From JAJPKK01 sp963800215 (GTDB lineage Bacteria; Pseudomonadota; Alphaproteobacteria; Rhizobiales; Xanthobacteraceae): DNA of 64,000 nt. The DNA is taken from contig CAWCZY010000010.1 of NCBI GenBank assembly GCA_963800215.1, forward strand, positions 248,001 through 312,000. Reading direction: 5' to 3'. The position numbers and the translations under genes are program-made. The notes under the pieces were generated by a model. The model was given only the letters and a program-made list of their open reading frames with translations, made no database searches and was not told the origin of the DNA. Shown piece after piece: positions 1 through 9,391 of the stretch. Numbering within the stretch: the stretch's first letter is position 1; each line of letters starts with the position of its first letter.

Positions 1-59
1 TCAAGCTGCGCAGATACGACGTGGTCCGCCGCGGCGAAGACATCTTCGTCGTGGCTTAG
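1..59 (+). CDS. C-terminal end of an unidentified protein (cut by window edge)
   Basis: Reading from base 3, 18 codons run to a TAG at 57-59; the visible peptide ends in RRYDVVRRGEDIFVVA. The basic/acidic strand-like end resembles the last beta strands of small Rieske-type ferredoxins (inference, weak). It lies on the same strand as the amidohydrolase that follows, about 115 bases upstream, with a dispersed repeat between them. The rest of the gene is outside the window, so no function is assigned. Confidence 0.4.
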   Translation, partial: KLRRYDVVRRGEDIFVVA

Positions 60-61
60 CG

Positions 62-132
62 CATGAACCCGAAAAGTTGCAGACTTCTCGGACGAGATCA
101 TGCGCAAAATCAAAGAGAAATAGAGCGCCATG
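62..132 (+). repeat. Dispersed repeat family R1, copy a
   Basis: Contains CCGAAAAGT-TGCAG-ACTTCTCGG, an imperfect hairpin, followed by GACGAGATCATGCGCAAAATC. The same layout recurs near 25216, 29580, 36217 and 46996, always between genes. It resembles short intergenic palindromic repeats of Bradyrhizobiaceae genomes; no coding capacity. Confidence 0.75.
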
Positions 133-173
133 CAATTCGGCTTGAATGGATAGCGCTCTAAAGGGGAACGCCC

Positions 174-1382
174 ATGGACATGCCGCGCAACGAAGTCCGC
201 ACGCCCCGCTTCGATCAGTATTCGACAGCGAAATATCTCGAGCACGCGTCCGAGCAGGCGCGCCGGCGCAATTACAACGACTTCCTCATCGTCGACGTCG
301 ACGCGCATCATTACGAAAACGAATCCTACAAGGAGGTGTTTTCCTACATCGACAGCCCGGTGATCCGGCGCGCGGCGATGGAATCGACCAAGCGCGGCGG
401 GCGCTCCTCGATGATGTCCAGCCAGGTCGGCTACCAGGACATCGGCGGCCGCATCACCCGCCACGACCTGCGCAGGCTGGAAAAGACATCACCCGACACC
501 CACCGCGACATCGCCATGACCAGGGCGTGGATGGACGCCATGGGCGTCGACTACGCCTGCCTGTTCCCGACCCCGATGCTGTTCCTCGGCCTGCATCCCC
601 AGGTCGAGATCGAGGTGGCGATGGCGCAGGCCTATAACCGATGGCTGTGCGAGCGCATCCTCGCCGAAGAGCCGCGCATCATCTCGATGCTCTACCTGCC
701 CTTCAACGACCCCGAGGCGGCCTACCGTACCGTCAAGGAATTCGGCGACCGCAAGGGTGTGGTCGGCTTCATGGTGACGTCGCCGCGCTACAAGCCGGTG
801 CACGACAATGCCTACATCAAGACCTATGCGCTGCTCGAAGAGATCGGCAAGCCGATCTCGTTCCACGCCGCCTACAACTGGAACGACCAGGCCTTGGCGA
901 TGGCGAACCGCTTCATCGCCGTGCATGCCCTGGGCTTCATGTGGTTCAACATGATCCACATGACCAACTGGGTGGTGAACGGGCTGCCGGAGCGCTTCCC
1001 CAAGCTCAAGGTGATGTGGATCGAGAGCGGGCTGACCTGGGCCTACAGCCTGATGCAGCGGCTCGACCACTCCTACATGATGCGCACCTCGGACTGCCCC
1101 TCGCTCAAGCGCCGCCCCAGCGAATACATGCGCGAGATGTATTACTCGACCCAGCCGATGGAGGTGCCGCAGGACCTCTCGATCCTGGAGGCGACCTTCA
1201 AGATGATCAATGCCGAGACCCAGCTGGTGTGGTCGTCGGACTATCCGCATTGGGACTTCGACCTGCCGAGCGTGATCTACGACCTGCCGTTCCTCAGGGA
1301 AACAGCCAAGCGTAACATCCTCGGCGCCAACGCGGCGCGGCTGTTCGGGCTCGACACCAAGCCGGTGAAGAAGAGCCTGTGA
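174..1382 (+). CDS. Amidohydrolase-2 family metal-dependent hydrolase/decarboxylase
   Basis: A 402-residue protein of the amidohydrolase-related (PF04909) family, which includes ACMSD-like decarboxylases and hydrolases of ring-cleavage products. The N-terminal metal-binding segment reads DVDAHH (residues 41-46), a variant of the usual DxHxH. A mid-protein SFHAAY supplies a candidate metal histidine, and the C-terminal SSDYPHWD carries the family's conserved Asp and His. The start at 174 is preceded by AAGGGGA. The substrate cannot be read from sequence; many relatives sit beside Rieske oxygenases in aromatic degradation, which would fit the upstream fragment. It is cytoplasmic, with no signal peptide. 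A second member of the superfamily lies at 57009. Confidence 0.85.
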   Translation: MDMPRNEVRTPRFDQYSTAKYLEHASEQARRRNYNDFLIVDVDAHHYENESYKEVFSYIDSPVIRRAAMESTKRGGRSSMMSSQVGYQDIGGRITRHDLRRLEKTSPDTHRDIAMTRAWMDAMGVDYACLFPTPMLFLGLHPQVEIEVAMAQAYNRWLCERILAEEPRIISMLYLPFNDPEAAYRTVKEFGDRKGVVGFMVTSPRYKPVHDNAYIKTYALLEEIGKPISFHAAYNWNDQALAMANRFIAVHALGFMWFNMIHMTNWVVNGLPERFPKLKVMWIESGLTWAYSLMQRLDHSYMMRTSDCPSLKRRPSEYMREMYYSTQPMEVPQDLSILEATFKMINAETQLVWSSDYPHWDFDLPSVIYDLPFLRETAKRNILGANAARLFGLDTKPVKKSL

Positions 1383-1475
1383 GGTCGGACGACCCGGCTG
1401 TATCCGGTTAGCCATTCGCCAGACCCGCCCCCGGTAACCCACCCTTAAACCGGCCCCGCTAGCGTGGTCGGGGGC

Positions 1476-3737
1476 ATGACCCCGCGAGGGTCGCCGACGG
1501 GGCGGAAATTGGCGAAACCAGGTCGAGGCGCGAGCAAGCGTCGCGAGCCCTCTTTCAAGAGCGGCGCGGGGGCGCTGGACGTGCGGCTGTCGCCGGAGGA
1601 CCGCTCCGCGGCACCCGCATCCGATGCTGCGCGCGCGCCCCGGTCCGCAAAAATACACTCCGCGAAACCGAACGCCGCCAAACCGATTGCCGCAAAGGCG
1701 CGCGTCGAACCCAAGCTCGAATTTCCCCCGGCTCCGCGGGTCCCGGCGCCGCAAAGGAAAGCCGCGGGCGGACGCAGCGGCAAGCGCCGCCGGTTCGGCC
1801 TCGCCCGCCTGCTCTATTGGGGCGCGGTCCTGGCGATCTGGGCGGTGCTCGGCGTGGCCGGGGTGTTCACGTGGGTCGGCATGCATCTGCCGCCGATCCA
1901 ATCCCTGGAGATCCCGAAGCGCCCGCCGAGCGTCCAGATCAACAGCCTCGACACCCGCCTGTTCGCGACCCGCGGCGAAATGGGCGGCGCGGCGCTGCCG
2001 CTCAAGGACATGCCGGCGCACCTGCCCAATGCCTTCATCGCCATCGAGGACCGGCGTTTCCGGTTCCATCACGGCATCGATCCGGTCGGCCTCTTCCGCG
2101 CCGTGGTGGCGAACCTGCTCCACCGCGGCATCTCCCAGGGCGGCTCGACCATCACCCAGCAACTCGCCAAGAACCTGTTTCTGACCCAGGACCGCAACCT
2201 CATGCGCAAGCTGCAGGAGGTGGTGCTGGCGCTGTGGGTGGAGCACAAATTCTCCAAGAACGAGATTCTGGAGCTCTATCTCAACCGGGTCTATTTCGGC
2301 TCCGGCGCCTATGGGGTCGAGGCCGCCGCGCAGCGCTATTTCGGCAAATCGGCCCGCAACGTCTCGGTGGCCGAGGCGGCGCTGCTCGCCGGCCTCGTCA
2401 AATCGCCTTCGCGCCTGGCGCCGACGCGCAATTTCGACGGCGCCGAGCGGCGCGCCCAGATCGTACTCGCCGCGATGGCCGACGACCGGCTCATCAAGGA
2501 GGACGTCGCCACCGCGGCGATGGCTTCCCCGCCGAAGATCGTCAAGCCCAGCGCCGGCGGCTCCTCGAACTATGTGGCCGATTGGGTCATGGACGTGATC
2601 AACGAGCTGGTCGGGCGGGTCGACGAGGACATCATCGTCGACACCACCATCGACGGGTCGCTGCAGTCCGTGGCCGAAAAGGCGCTGCTCGAGGAGATAT
2701 CCCAGAAGGGCGAGAAGTTCGGCGTGCAGCAGGGCGCGCTGGTGGCGATGACGCCGGACGGCGCGGTACGGGCGCTGGTGGGCGGGCGCAACTACGCGGA
2801 GACGCAGTTCAACCGCGCGGTGGCGGCGAAACGCCAGCCCGGTTCGGCGTTCAAGCCGTTCGTCTACCTCACTGCGCTCGAGCACGGGCTCACGCCCGAC
2901 ACCGTTCGCGAGGACCGGCCGATCGAGTTGAAGGGCTGGCGGCCGGAGAACTACGGCCACGAGTATTTCGGGCCGGTGACGCTGACGCAGGCGCTGGCGA
3001 AGTCGCTCAACACGGTATCGGTGCGGCTCACGCTGGAATTCGGCCCCGCCGCGGTGGTGCGCACCGCCCACCGGCTCGGCATTGCGTCGAAGCTCGAGCC
3101 CAATGCCTCGATCGCGCTCGGCACCTCCGAGGTTTCGGTGCTCGAACTGGTATCCGCCTACGCGCCCTTTGCCAATGGAGGGAACGCCGTCATGCCCCAC
3201 GTCGTCGAGCGGATCCGCACCGCTCACGGCAAAGTGCTTTATGCGCGCAGCACCCAGGCCCTCGGCCGTGTTGTCGATCCGCACTATGTCGCGATGATGA
3301 ACGCGATGATGCGGGAGACGCTGACCTCGGGCACCGCGCGCAAGGCGGACCTGCCGGGCTGGCCGGCCGCCGGCAAGACCGGCACCAGCCAGGATTTCCG
3401 CGACGCCTGGTTCGTCGGCTACACCAGCCAGCTCGTCACCGGCGTGTGGTTCGGCAATGATGATTCCTCACCGACCAGGAAAGCGACCGGCGGCGGCCTG
3501 CCGGTCGAAGCCTGGAGCCGGTTCATGAAGGCGGCGCACCAGGGGATTTCGGTGACGGATCTTCCCGGGAGCGCTGCAAGTCCCGCGGCGATTGCTTCGA
3601 CCGGGTTCTCGCCTGGGGTCTCGGCCGCGCCACCGCCGGCCGCCGCCACCGGTCCCGGGCGGGCAGGTGAGCCGGTCCGGCCGGCCGAGGGGACCATCGA
3701 CGGCTGGCTGATGAACCGGCTGTTTCCGGGGCGCTGA
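1476..3737 (+). CDS. Class A penicillin-binding protein (PBP1A family)
   Basis: Bifunctional peptidoglycan synthase of about 753 residues. After a basic, Ala/Pro-rich cytoplasmic tail there is one membrane anchor (about 110-136). The GT51 glycosyltransferase domain follows, with the catalytic Glu in IEDRRF (about 191) and QGGSTITQQL. The transpeptidase domain has all three motifs: nucleophile Ser in SAFK (about 457), SLN (about 510) and KTGT (about 634). The C-terminal tail is Pro/Ala-rich. The ATG at 1476 is preferred over an in-frame GTG at 1464 because the latter adds only VVGG. It polymerises and cross-links glycan strands at the inner membrane. It converges with the MFS gene, whose stop lies one base beyond its own. 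Confidence 0.93.
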   Translation: MTPRGSPTGRKLAKPGRGASKRREPSFKSGAGALDVRLSPEDRSAAPASDAARAPRSAKIHSAKPNAAKPIAAKARVEPKLEFPPAPRVPAPQRKAAGGRSGKRRRFGLARLLYWGAVLAIWAVLGVAGVFTWVGMHLPPIQSLEIPKRPPSVQINSLDTRLFATRGEMGGAALPLKDMPAHLPNAFIAIEDRRFRFHHGIDPVGLFRAVVANLLHRGISQGGSTITQQLAKNLFLTQDRNLMRKLQEVVLALWVEHKFSKNEILELYLNRVYFGSGAYGVEAAAQRYFGKSARNVSVAEAALLAGLVKSPSRLAPTRNFDGAERRAQIVLAAMADDRLIKEDVATAAMASPPKIVKPSAGGSSNYVADWVMDVINELVGRVDEDIIVDTTIDGSLQSVAEKALLEEISQKGEKFGVQQGALVAMTPDGAVRALVGGRNYAETQFNRAVAAKRQPGSAFKPFVYLTALEHGLTPDTVREDRPIELKGWRPENYGHEYFGPVTLTQALAKSLNTVSVRLTLEFGPAAVVRTAHRLGIASKLEPNASIALGTSEVSVLELVSAYAPFANGGNAVMPHVVERIRTAHGKVLYARSTQALGRVVDPHYVAMMNAMMRETLTSGTARKADLPGWPAAGKTGTSQDFRDAWFVGYTSQLVTGVWFGNDDSSPTRKATGGGLPVEAWSRFMKAAHQGISVTDLPGSAASPAAIASTGFSPGVSAAPPPAAATGPGRAGEPVRPAEGTIDGWLMNRLFPGR

Positions 3738-3738
3738 G

Positions 3739-4926
3739 TCAGCGCGCCGCGCGGACGCCGCGGGTGAAATACCACACCATCGGCGTCAGGCATCCCGCAG
3801 CCGCCACCGCGATCGCGAGCGGCCACGCCGTCGTCCCCAAGGCGTGCCCGACCACGGCGCCCATGATCGCGGCCGCCGATTGCTGGACCACGCCGCCGAG
3901 CGCGGAGGCCGCGCCGGCATGATGGGGAAACGGCTGCAGCGCCGCCGCGAAGGCCTGCGGCATGATCAGGCCCATGCCGGCGAGATAGACCGCGACCGGC
4001 ACCGAGAGGCTCAAGCCCGCCCGCGGCAGGAACCCCACCGCTGCGAGCAAAGCGAGGCCGCCGGCGGCCACCGCGACTGCGCCGATGCCGATGGTGCGAT
4101 CGAGTCCGAGGCGCACGACGATAGCCGCCGCAAGCGACGTCCCCAGCATGAATCCGACCGCCGCGAGGCTGAACGCCATGCCGAAGGAGAGCGCCGACAG
4201 GCCGTAAAGGTCCTGCAACACGAATGGCGACGCGGAAATCCAGGCGAACAGCCCACAGAAGCTGATCGCCGCCAGCGCGATGTTGGCGAGGAAGCCGCCG
4301 TGCGCGAGCAGCAGGCGGTAACCGAGCAGCACATTCGCGAACGACAGCGGCGCGGCCGGCGCCTTGCGGGTTTCCGGCAACAGCCGCCACGACAGCGCGG
4401 CGGCCACCCCGCCGGCCGCAAAAATGAAGACGAAATCGGCGCGCCACCCGAACACGGTCTGCAAGGCGCCGCCGATCAGCGGGCCGATGATCGGCGCCAA
4501 TCCCATGATCATGGCCATGATCGACAATTCGCGGCCGGCACGCGGACCTTCATAGAGGTCGCGGATGATCGCGCGCGCCAGCACGATGGCACCCGATGCG
4601 CCGAACCCCTGGATCATCCGCGCGGCGACCAGCGCCCCGATCCCCGGCGCGACCGCACAGGCGAGGGTCGCCAGGCAAAAGACGACGAGCGCCGTCATCA
4701 AGACCGGCTTGCGCCCGTAGCGGTCCGACACCGGCCCGTACACGATCTGGCCGCCGGCAAATCCGATCAGATAGACCGAGATCGTGAGCTGCACCTGCGA
4801 CGCCGGGGCGTCGAGCAACTTGCCGATCTCCGGCATCGCCGGAAGATAGAGATCGATCGACAGTGGGCCGATGGCCGTCACCAGCGCCAGCAATACGGTC
4901 AGGGCGAACGAGCCGGGACGCAACAT
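3739..4926 (-). CDS. Bcr/CflA-type multidrug efflux MFS transporter
   Basis: A 395-residue, 12-helix major facilitator protein of the DHA1 drug:proton antiporter group. Family signatures visible near the N-terminus are SIDLYLPAMP in the first helix and the loop 2-3 motif GPVSDRYGRKPV; FGASGAIVLARAIIRD in helix 4 is typical of Bcr/CflA. An upstream in-frame extension of 59 residues is Pro/Arg-rich and overlaps the next gene, so the start is placed at 4926 (MLRPGSF). It likely exports hydrophobic drugs across the inner membrane; substrate unknown. The neighbouring peptidase gene is on the same strand about 90 bases upstream. Confidence 0.9.
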   Translation of the reverse strand: MLRPGSFALTVLLALVTAIGPLSIDLYLPAMPEIGKLLDAPASQVQLTISVYLIGFAGGQIVYGPVSDRYGRKPVLMTALVVFCLATLACAVAPGIGALVAARMIQGFGASGAIVLARAIIRDLYEGPRAGRELSIMAMIMGLAPIIGPLIGGALQTVFGWRADFVFIFAAGGVAAALSWRLLPETRKAPAAPLSFANVLLGYRLLLAHGGFLANIALAAISFCGLFAWISASPFVLQDLYGLSALSFGMAFSLAAVGFMLGTSLAAAIVVRLGLDRTIGIGAVAVAAGGLALLAAVGFLPRAGLSLSVPVAVYLAGMGLIMPQAFAAALQPFPHHAGAASALGGVVQQSAAAIMGAVVGHALGTTAWPLAIAVAAAGCLTPMVWYFTRGVRAAR

Positions 4927-5014
4927 CAGGAGTCGATCGAAGGCGGCGCGGACGCCGCGGAGTGCCGGCCGGGAAACGGGCGATGGGGTGAAGGACTGCG
5001 AAGGCCCGGCGGCA

Positions 5015-5821
5015 TTACGCGGCGGCGCCGCCCACCGGACCGCGCTTGGCTTTCTTGCCGGAAGCGTCGGGTTCGAGGCCGTAGCGATGCAGATCGGTGC
5101 CATGGACGTCGAGCCAGGCCTTGGCGCGCTCCATGTCGGGGCAGATGCGGCGCAGCACGCGCCAGAACCGCGGCGAATGGTTCATTTCGACGAGATGGGC
5201 GATCTCGTGGGCGGCGAGATAGTCGAGCACATAGCGCGGCGCCAGCACCAGCCGCCACGAGAACGACAGCACGCCGGTGGTCGAGCACGAGCCCCAGCGG
5301 CTCGCCTGATCGCGAATCGAGATGCGCCGGAAGGTGACGCCGAGCTTTTCGACGTAATGCTTGACCGCGACTTCGAGGTCGCGCTTGGCCTGACGCTTGA
5401 GATAATCGGTGATGCGGCGCGAAACGTGCTCGGTCTCGCCGGCGACGCACAGCAGGCGATCGCCGCGGTTGCCGCTCTCGGTCCACACCGTGCCGCGCGC
5501 ACCGCGGCGGTGCACGATCGCATGGGTGACGCCGCGCAACGGCAATTCCGATCCGTGCGTGAACGGCGCGGCCTTCGGCAGTCGGCCGAAGCGCGCGGCG
5601 ATCCAGGCGCGGTGCTTCTCGGCGAATTCGCGCGCCTCGCGCAAGCTGCCGCGCGGCGGCATCGTGAGCACCGCTTCGCGCGTCACCGCGACGATGCGCA
5701 GCGTATAGCGGCGCGCCTGGCGATGACGGCGCACGCGAACGAGAAACACCGCATCTTCGCAAACGACTTCGATCGCTTGCGGTTCGGTGGGACGACGATA
5801 AAGCAGTGCGCGCGAGGGCAT
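5015..5821 (-). CDS. M48-like (YgjP/DUF45) zinc metallopeptidase
   Basis: A 268-residue protein of the YgjP/WLM group. It has the motif RWGSCS (about 175-180) followed by a SWRL strand, then the zinc site HEIAHL (205-210) and a downstream His in NHSPRFW (215). These are the standard ligands and catalytic Glu of DUF45 proteins. No signal peptide or membrane segment, so it is cytoplasmic. Members are widespread in proteobacteria and their substrates are mostly unknown. The very C-terminus (GPVGGAAA) is low complexity. Confidence 0.85.
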   Translation of the reverse strand: MPSRALLYRRPTEPQAIEVVCEDAVFLVRVRRHRQARRYTLRIVAVTREAVLTMPPRGSLREAREFAEKHRAWIAARFGRLPKAAPFTHGSELPLRGVTHAIVHRRGARGTVWTESGNRGDRLLCVAGETEHVSRRITDYLKRQAKRDLEVAVKHYVEKLGVTFRRISIRDQASRWGSCSTTGVLSFSWRLVLAPRYVLDYLAAHEIAHLVEMNHSPRFWRVLRRICPDMERAKAWLDVHGTDLHRYGLEPDASGKKAKRGPVGGAAA

Positions 5822-6149
5822 TGGAAAATGATCCGGAGCAAATCACCGGATTCGATAGTGGCATATCCGCGGGAAGATCAAGGGAACATTCTCGCGAAGC
5901 CAAGTTGATACAATATACATGGCTGATGAAACATTATGCTACAATATATAGTATCACAAAGAGATGAATCTTGGTTCAATTTATTGAATCGGAGGCCGCG
6001 CTCGCGGCATCGGAAATAGCTGTGCAATTCCATGACCTTATGAGTGCAAAATCGCGAAGCCTCGAATTCCTTAGGCTTGTGGCGATGAACCGAGAATCAC
6101 TGCTTATACAGTGCTGCCCAAACGGACCCGGCACAATCAAAAGCTGCAT
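5822..6149. other. AT-rich gap with no supported gene
   Basis: About 330 bases between the peptidase start and the PHB depolymerase stop. The stretch 5900-5990 is strikingly AT-rich (runs such as CAATATATAGTATCAC) against a GC-rich genome. An open frame from a TTG at 5971 has no ribosome binding site and runs into the depolymerase 3' end, so I do not call it. It may hold the peptidase promoter or a decayed insert. Confidence 0.5.
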
Positions 6150-7568
6150 TCAAGAGGACAGCGGAGCTTCGGAGATGCGCTTTACTCCGGCGCCGTTGGC
6201 GCCCTTTTTTCGGGACGCATCGCCGTTCACCACCTTGAGGGCCTTGCCGGCATTGGCATGACGGAAATCGTGGGACAGCACGAAGTCGGCAATGCGCGGT
6301 GCGATTTCGGAGCGGAACCGCGACCCGTTGAACACGCCGTAATGGCCGACACCGGGCTGCAGCCAGTGCGCCTTGTGCGCGTCGGGGATATTGACGCACA
6401 GACGATGCGCGGCCTCGGTCTGGCCGACGCCGGAGATGTCGTCGTGTTCGCCTTCGACGGTCAACAAGGCGACACGCCGGATCTGCGCGGGATCGACCGG
6501 CTCGTCGCGGTGAGTCATGATCCCCTGCGGCAGGGCATGGCGGATGAACACGGTCTCGACGGTCTGGAGATAGAACTCGGCGGCCAAGTCCATCACGGCG
6601 AGGTACTCGTCGTAGAATTCGCGGTGCTTCTGCGCGGAATCGCCGTCGCCATCGACGAGGTGTCGGAACAGCTTGCGGTGCGCATCGATGTGGCGGTCGA
6701 TGTTCATGCTGACGAAGCCGTTGAGCTGCAGGAAACCGGGATAGACGTCGCGCATGACGCCGGGATGGGGAAACGGCACCTTGGTGATGACGTTGCGTCG
6801 GAACCAATCGATGCCGCGGTATTTGGCGAGCTGGTTCACGGCGGTCGGATTGACGCGGGTGTCGATCGGACCGCCCATCAGCACCATCGAGCGCGGCACC
6901 GAGGGACTATCGTCCGCTTCCATGCGCGCGACCGCGGCGAGCACCGGCACCGAGGGCTGGCATACCGCGACGATGTGAACGTCGCCGCCGAGGAAATTCA
7001 GGATCGAGATGACGTAGTCGATATAGTCGTCGAGATCGAACCGCCCTTCGGCGAGCGGCACCATGCGGGCGTCCTGCCACTCGGTGATGTAGACGTCGTG
7101 GTTGGGCAGGAACGCCTCGACGGTCCCGCGCAGCAAGGTGGGGTAATGCCCCGACATCGGCGCGATGACGAGCAGGCGCGGCTGCGGGCGATGCGGCTGG
7201 TGCATGAACTCCCGTTCGAAATGCAGGAGCCGGCAGAACGGGCGCTCCCATACCGCCTCGATATGCACGGGCACCCGCTCGCCGCCCACCAGCGTGCTTG
7301 TGATGTTCCATTCGGGGCGGCTGTAGCGCCGGGTCGAGCGCTCGAACAGTTCGCACGCCGCCGCCACCGACTTGCCGAACGTGGTCGGCGTCAGCGGATT
7401 GAGCGGGTTCTTGAACAGGAGCTTGGTGGCGTCGGCCAAGGCACGGGACGGATTGAGTGCGGCCTGGTTCAGTTCATAGAACCAGTACATCGGCGCCGCG
7501 AACAAAATTCCGCCATCGCCAGGCAGCCCAGGCAGCTTTGGTGCGCCGCCGAATTCGCCGATAGCCAT
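6150..7568 (-). CDS. phaZ: Intracellular polyhydroxybutyrate depolymerase
   Basis: A 472-residue alpha/beta-hydrolase of the intracellular PHA depolymerase family, which cleaves native PHB granules to 3-hydroxybutyrate or its CoA derivative. The nucleophile elbow reads VCQPS (Cys at 203), the cysteine-type lipase box of Ralstonia PhaZ1. The acid is in EGEHDD and the His in GVGHYGVF. There is no signal peptide, as expected for a granule enzyme. It stands alone on the minus strand with a perfect TGC dyad 21 bases upstream of its start (see 7589). The lysine-rich tail after residue 450 is unremarkable. Its products connect to the 3-hydroxybutyryl-CoA dehydrogenase and the EMC pathway genes further along. 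Confidence 0.93.
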   Translation of the reverse strand: MAIGEFGGAPKLPGLPGDGGILFAAPMYWFYELNQAALNPSRALADATKLLFKNPLNPLTPTTFGKSVAAACELFERSTRRYSRPEWNITSTLVGGERVPVHIEAVWERPFCRLLHFEREFMHQPHRPQPRLLVIAPMSGHYPTLLRGTVEAFLPNHDVYITEWQDARMVPLAEGRFDLDDYIDYVISILNFLGGDVHIVAVCQPSVPVLAAVARMEADDSPSVPRSMVLMGGPIDTRVNPTAVNQLAKYRGIDWFRRNVITKVPFPHPGVMRDVYPGFLQLNGFVSMNIDRHIDAHRKLFRHLVDGDGDSAQKHREFYDEYLAVMDLAAEFYLQTVETVFIRHALPQGIMTHRDEPVDPAQIRRVALLTVEGEHDDISGVGQTEAAHRLCVNIPDAHKAHWLQPGVGHYGVFNGSRFRSEIAPRIADFVLSHDFRHANAGKALKVVNGDASRKKGANGAGVKRISEAPLSS

Positions 7569-7588
7569 GACAAACGATCCCTTGACTA

Positions 7589-7605
7589 TTGCTGCATCGC
7601 AGCAA
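7589..7605 (-). promoter_or_regulatory. PhaR-like operator upstream of phaZ
   Basis: Perfect inverted repeat TTGCTGC-ATC-GCAGCAA. On the coding strand it reads CTGC-N3-GCAG at its centre, matching the TGC-rich operator described for PhaR regulators in Rhodobacter and Paracoccus. It ends 21 bases before the phaZ start codon, a position suited to repression. The assignment to PhaR is inference. Confidence 0.6.
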
Positions 7606-7700
7606 GGTGAGGAGCCGACGCGAACTCGTCAATGGAAGGGCGCCGGTGATCCGACAGAATGACAATCTATAATGAATATAGGTATCCGTTCCCCATTTGG

Positions 7701-8522
7701 TCATTCCCCCGTCTGCATCAGTGCCCCGTGACGCCGTGCCGCGTCGAGCAACAGCAGAAAGCCCAACACCCCAGCCCCGAACCAAAGGGCATTCAGTCCT
7801 AGCGCCCACCACATCAGGTCCGCCCTGAATATATGCTCAATCAACAGGGCGCGCATACCCTCAAATACATAAGTCGGGGGCAGCGCCAAGGCGACCACCT
7901 GCAGCCAGCCGGGCAGGACCGAGACCGGATAGTAGACGCAGGTCAGCGGCAGCAGCAGGAACATGATGGTCCAGGCAAAGCCCTCCGCCCCGAGCCCGTT
8001 GCGCATGACGATGCCGGACACGAAGATGCCGACCGCCCAGCTGGTCAGGATCAGGTTGACGAAGAAGGCCGCCAAGGCGAGTCCCATCGCGTAGAGGTTG
8101 AAGCCGAAGAAGCCGATCGCGAGCAGCGACACCGGCACCATGCCGATGGCGAGCCGAATGAGGCTCATTGCCATCAGCGCGATGACGAACTCGATCGGCT
8201 TGAGCGGGCTGATCATGAGATTAGGCAGATTGCGCGACCACATCTCCTCGAGGAACGACATCGAGAAGCCGAGCTGGCCCCGGAACAGGATGTCCCACAG
8301 CAGCACGGCGCCGATGAAGGCGCCGCCGGCGCGGGCGAAGAAACCGGAATTCTCGCCGATATAAAGCTGGAGGAAGCCCCACATCAGCATCTGCACCGCC
8401 GGCCAGTAGACGAGTTCCAGGAGCCGCGGCCAGGACGAGCGCAGCAGGTACCAATAGCGCGCGATCATCGCGCCGATGCGGCGCCCGGAGATGCCGTAAT
8501 TGCGGTCCGGCGGGTTCCTCAC
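7701..8522 (-). CDS. ABC-2 type transporter permease
   Basis: A 273-residue integral membrane protein with six predicted hydrophobic segments and the ABC-2 pattern of a C-terminal PVSVLPGWLQ-ALPPTYVFEGMR stretch. The start is a GTG at 8522 whose last two bases form the TGA stop of the upstream ATPase (GTGA overlap), implying translational coupling. An internal ATG at 8468 is the alternative. With the ATPase it forms an exporter; the family handles drugs, polysaccharides or lipids and the substrate is not evident. The sequence upstream of 8522 in this frame is not protein-like. Confidence 0.88.
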   Translation of the reverse strand: MRNPPDRNYGISGRRIGAMIARYWYLLRSSWPRLLELVYWPAVQMLMWGFLQLYIGENSGFFARAGGAFIGAVLLWDILFRGQLGFSMSFLEEMWSRNLPNLMISPLKPIEFVIALMAMSLIRLAIGMVPVSLLAIGFFGFNLYAMGLALAAFFVNLILTSWAVGIFVSGIVMRNGLGAEGFAWTIMFLLLPLTCVYYPVSVLPGWLQVVALALPPTYVFEGMRALLIEHIFRADLMWWALGLNALWFGAGVLGFLLLLDAARRHGALMQTGE

Positions 8523-9271
8523 TGGGCGGCCTCTCCGATCCGGCCGCGCGCCACATCGAGAAACACCTCCTCGAGGGTCCGCCGTCCGTAGCGCGCGAGC
8601 AGCGCGGACGGCGTGCCGTCGTCCTCGATTTTGCCGTTCTTCATGATGATGACGCGCTCGCACAGGCGCTCGACCTCGAGCATGTTGTGGGAAGCGAGCA
8701 GAAGGGTGGCGCCGTTGGCGGAGCGGTAGCGTTCGAGGGTGCCGCGCACCCAATCGGCGGTATCGGGGTCGAGCGACGCCGTCGGTTCATCCAGCAGCAG
8801 AACCTCGGGCCGGTTGAGCAGCGCCTTGGCGAGCGACGCCCGCGTCTTTTGGCCGGACGACAGCTTCCCGGTCGGTCGATCCAGCAGATCGACGAGATCG
8901 AGATCGTCCGCCACCTCGGCGATGCGGCCGGCGAGATCGCGAACCCCGTAGAGCCGGCCGAACACGGTGAGATTCTGGCGCACCGTGAGCCGCATCGGCA
9001 TCTCGACATAGGGGCTTTCGAAATTCATGCGGTGAAGAACGCGATAGCGCTGCCGCGGCATGTCGGCCCCCAGCACCCGCACCGTGCCCGCGGTGGGCGT
9101 CACCAGCCCCATGATCATGGCGATGGTCGTGGTCTTGCCGGCGCCGTTACCGCCGAGCAGCCCGGTGATCGAGCCGGCCGGCAGGGCAAAGCTGATCCCG
9201 GCGACGGCCATCCCGCGCCGATAGAATTTCGCGAGATTCTCGACGGCGATGGCGGGTTCGATTTCGGTCAT
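8519..9271 (-). CDS. ABC transporter ATP-binding protein
   Basis: A 250-residue nucleotide-binding subunit. Walker A GGNGAGKTTT (about 40-49), Q-loop region, signature LSSGQKTR and Walker B VLLLDEPTA followed by SLD are all present, as is the switch His in LLASHNM. It pairs with the permease it overlaps by four bases. The 120-base gap to the divergent regS gene holds the promoters of both. The class is the ABC-2 exporter type (CcmA/NodI-like). Confidence 0.93.
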   Translation of the reverse strand: MTEIEPAIAVENLAKFYRRGMAVAGISFALPAGSITGLLGGNGAGKTTTIAMIMGLVTPTAGTVRVLGADMPRQRYRVLHRMNFESPYVEMPMRLTVRQNLTVFGRLYGVRDLAGRIAEVADDLDLVDLLDRPTGKLSSGQKTRASLAKALLNRPEVLLLDEPTASLDPDTADWVRGTLERYRSANGATLLLASHNMLEVERLCERVIIMKNGKIEDDGTPSALLARYGRRTLEEVFLDVARGRIGEAAQ

Positions 9272-9391
9272 GAATCACGATATGGACGATCCAGCGCCGC
9301 TCTTGTACGTGGAGCGGACCAGGAAGCAAGGATTTAGCGGCGGTATCGGGCTCCGCAGCGGCCTGTCGATCCGCACAGGAAAACAACCGGA

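Noticed and set aside
489..3284. A 931-codon open frame on the minus strand, antisense to the amidohydrolase and PBP genes
   Set aside because: It spans two well-supported genes, is His/Arg/Asp-rich without any family motif, and is typical of antisense frames in high-GC DNA.
5971..6261. A 96-codon plus-strand frame starting with TTG
   Set aside because: No ribosome site; the second half overlaps the phaZ 3' end, and no recognisable domain.
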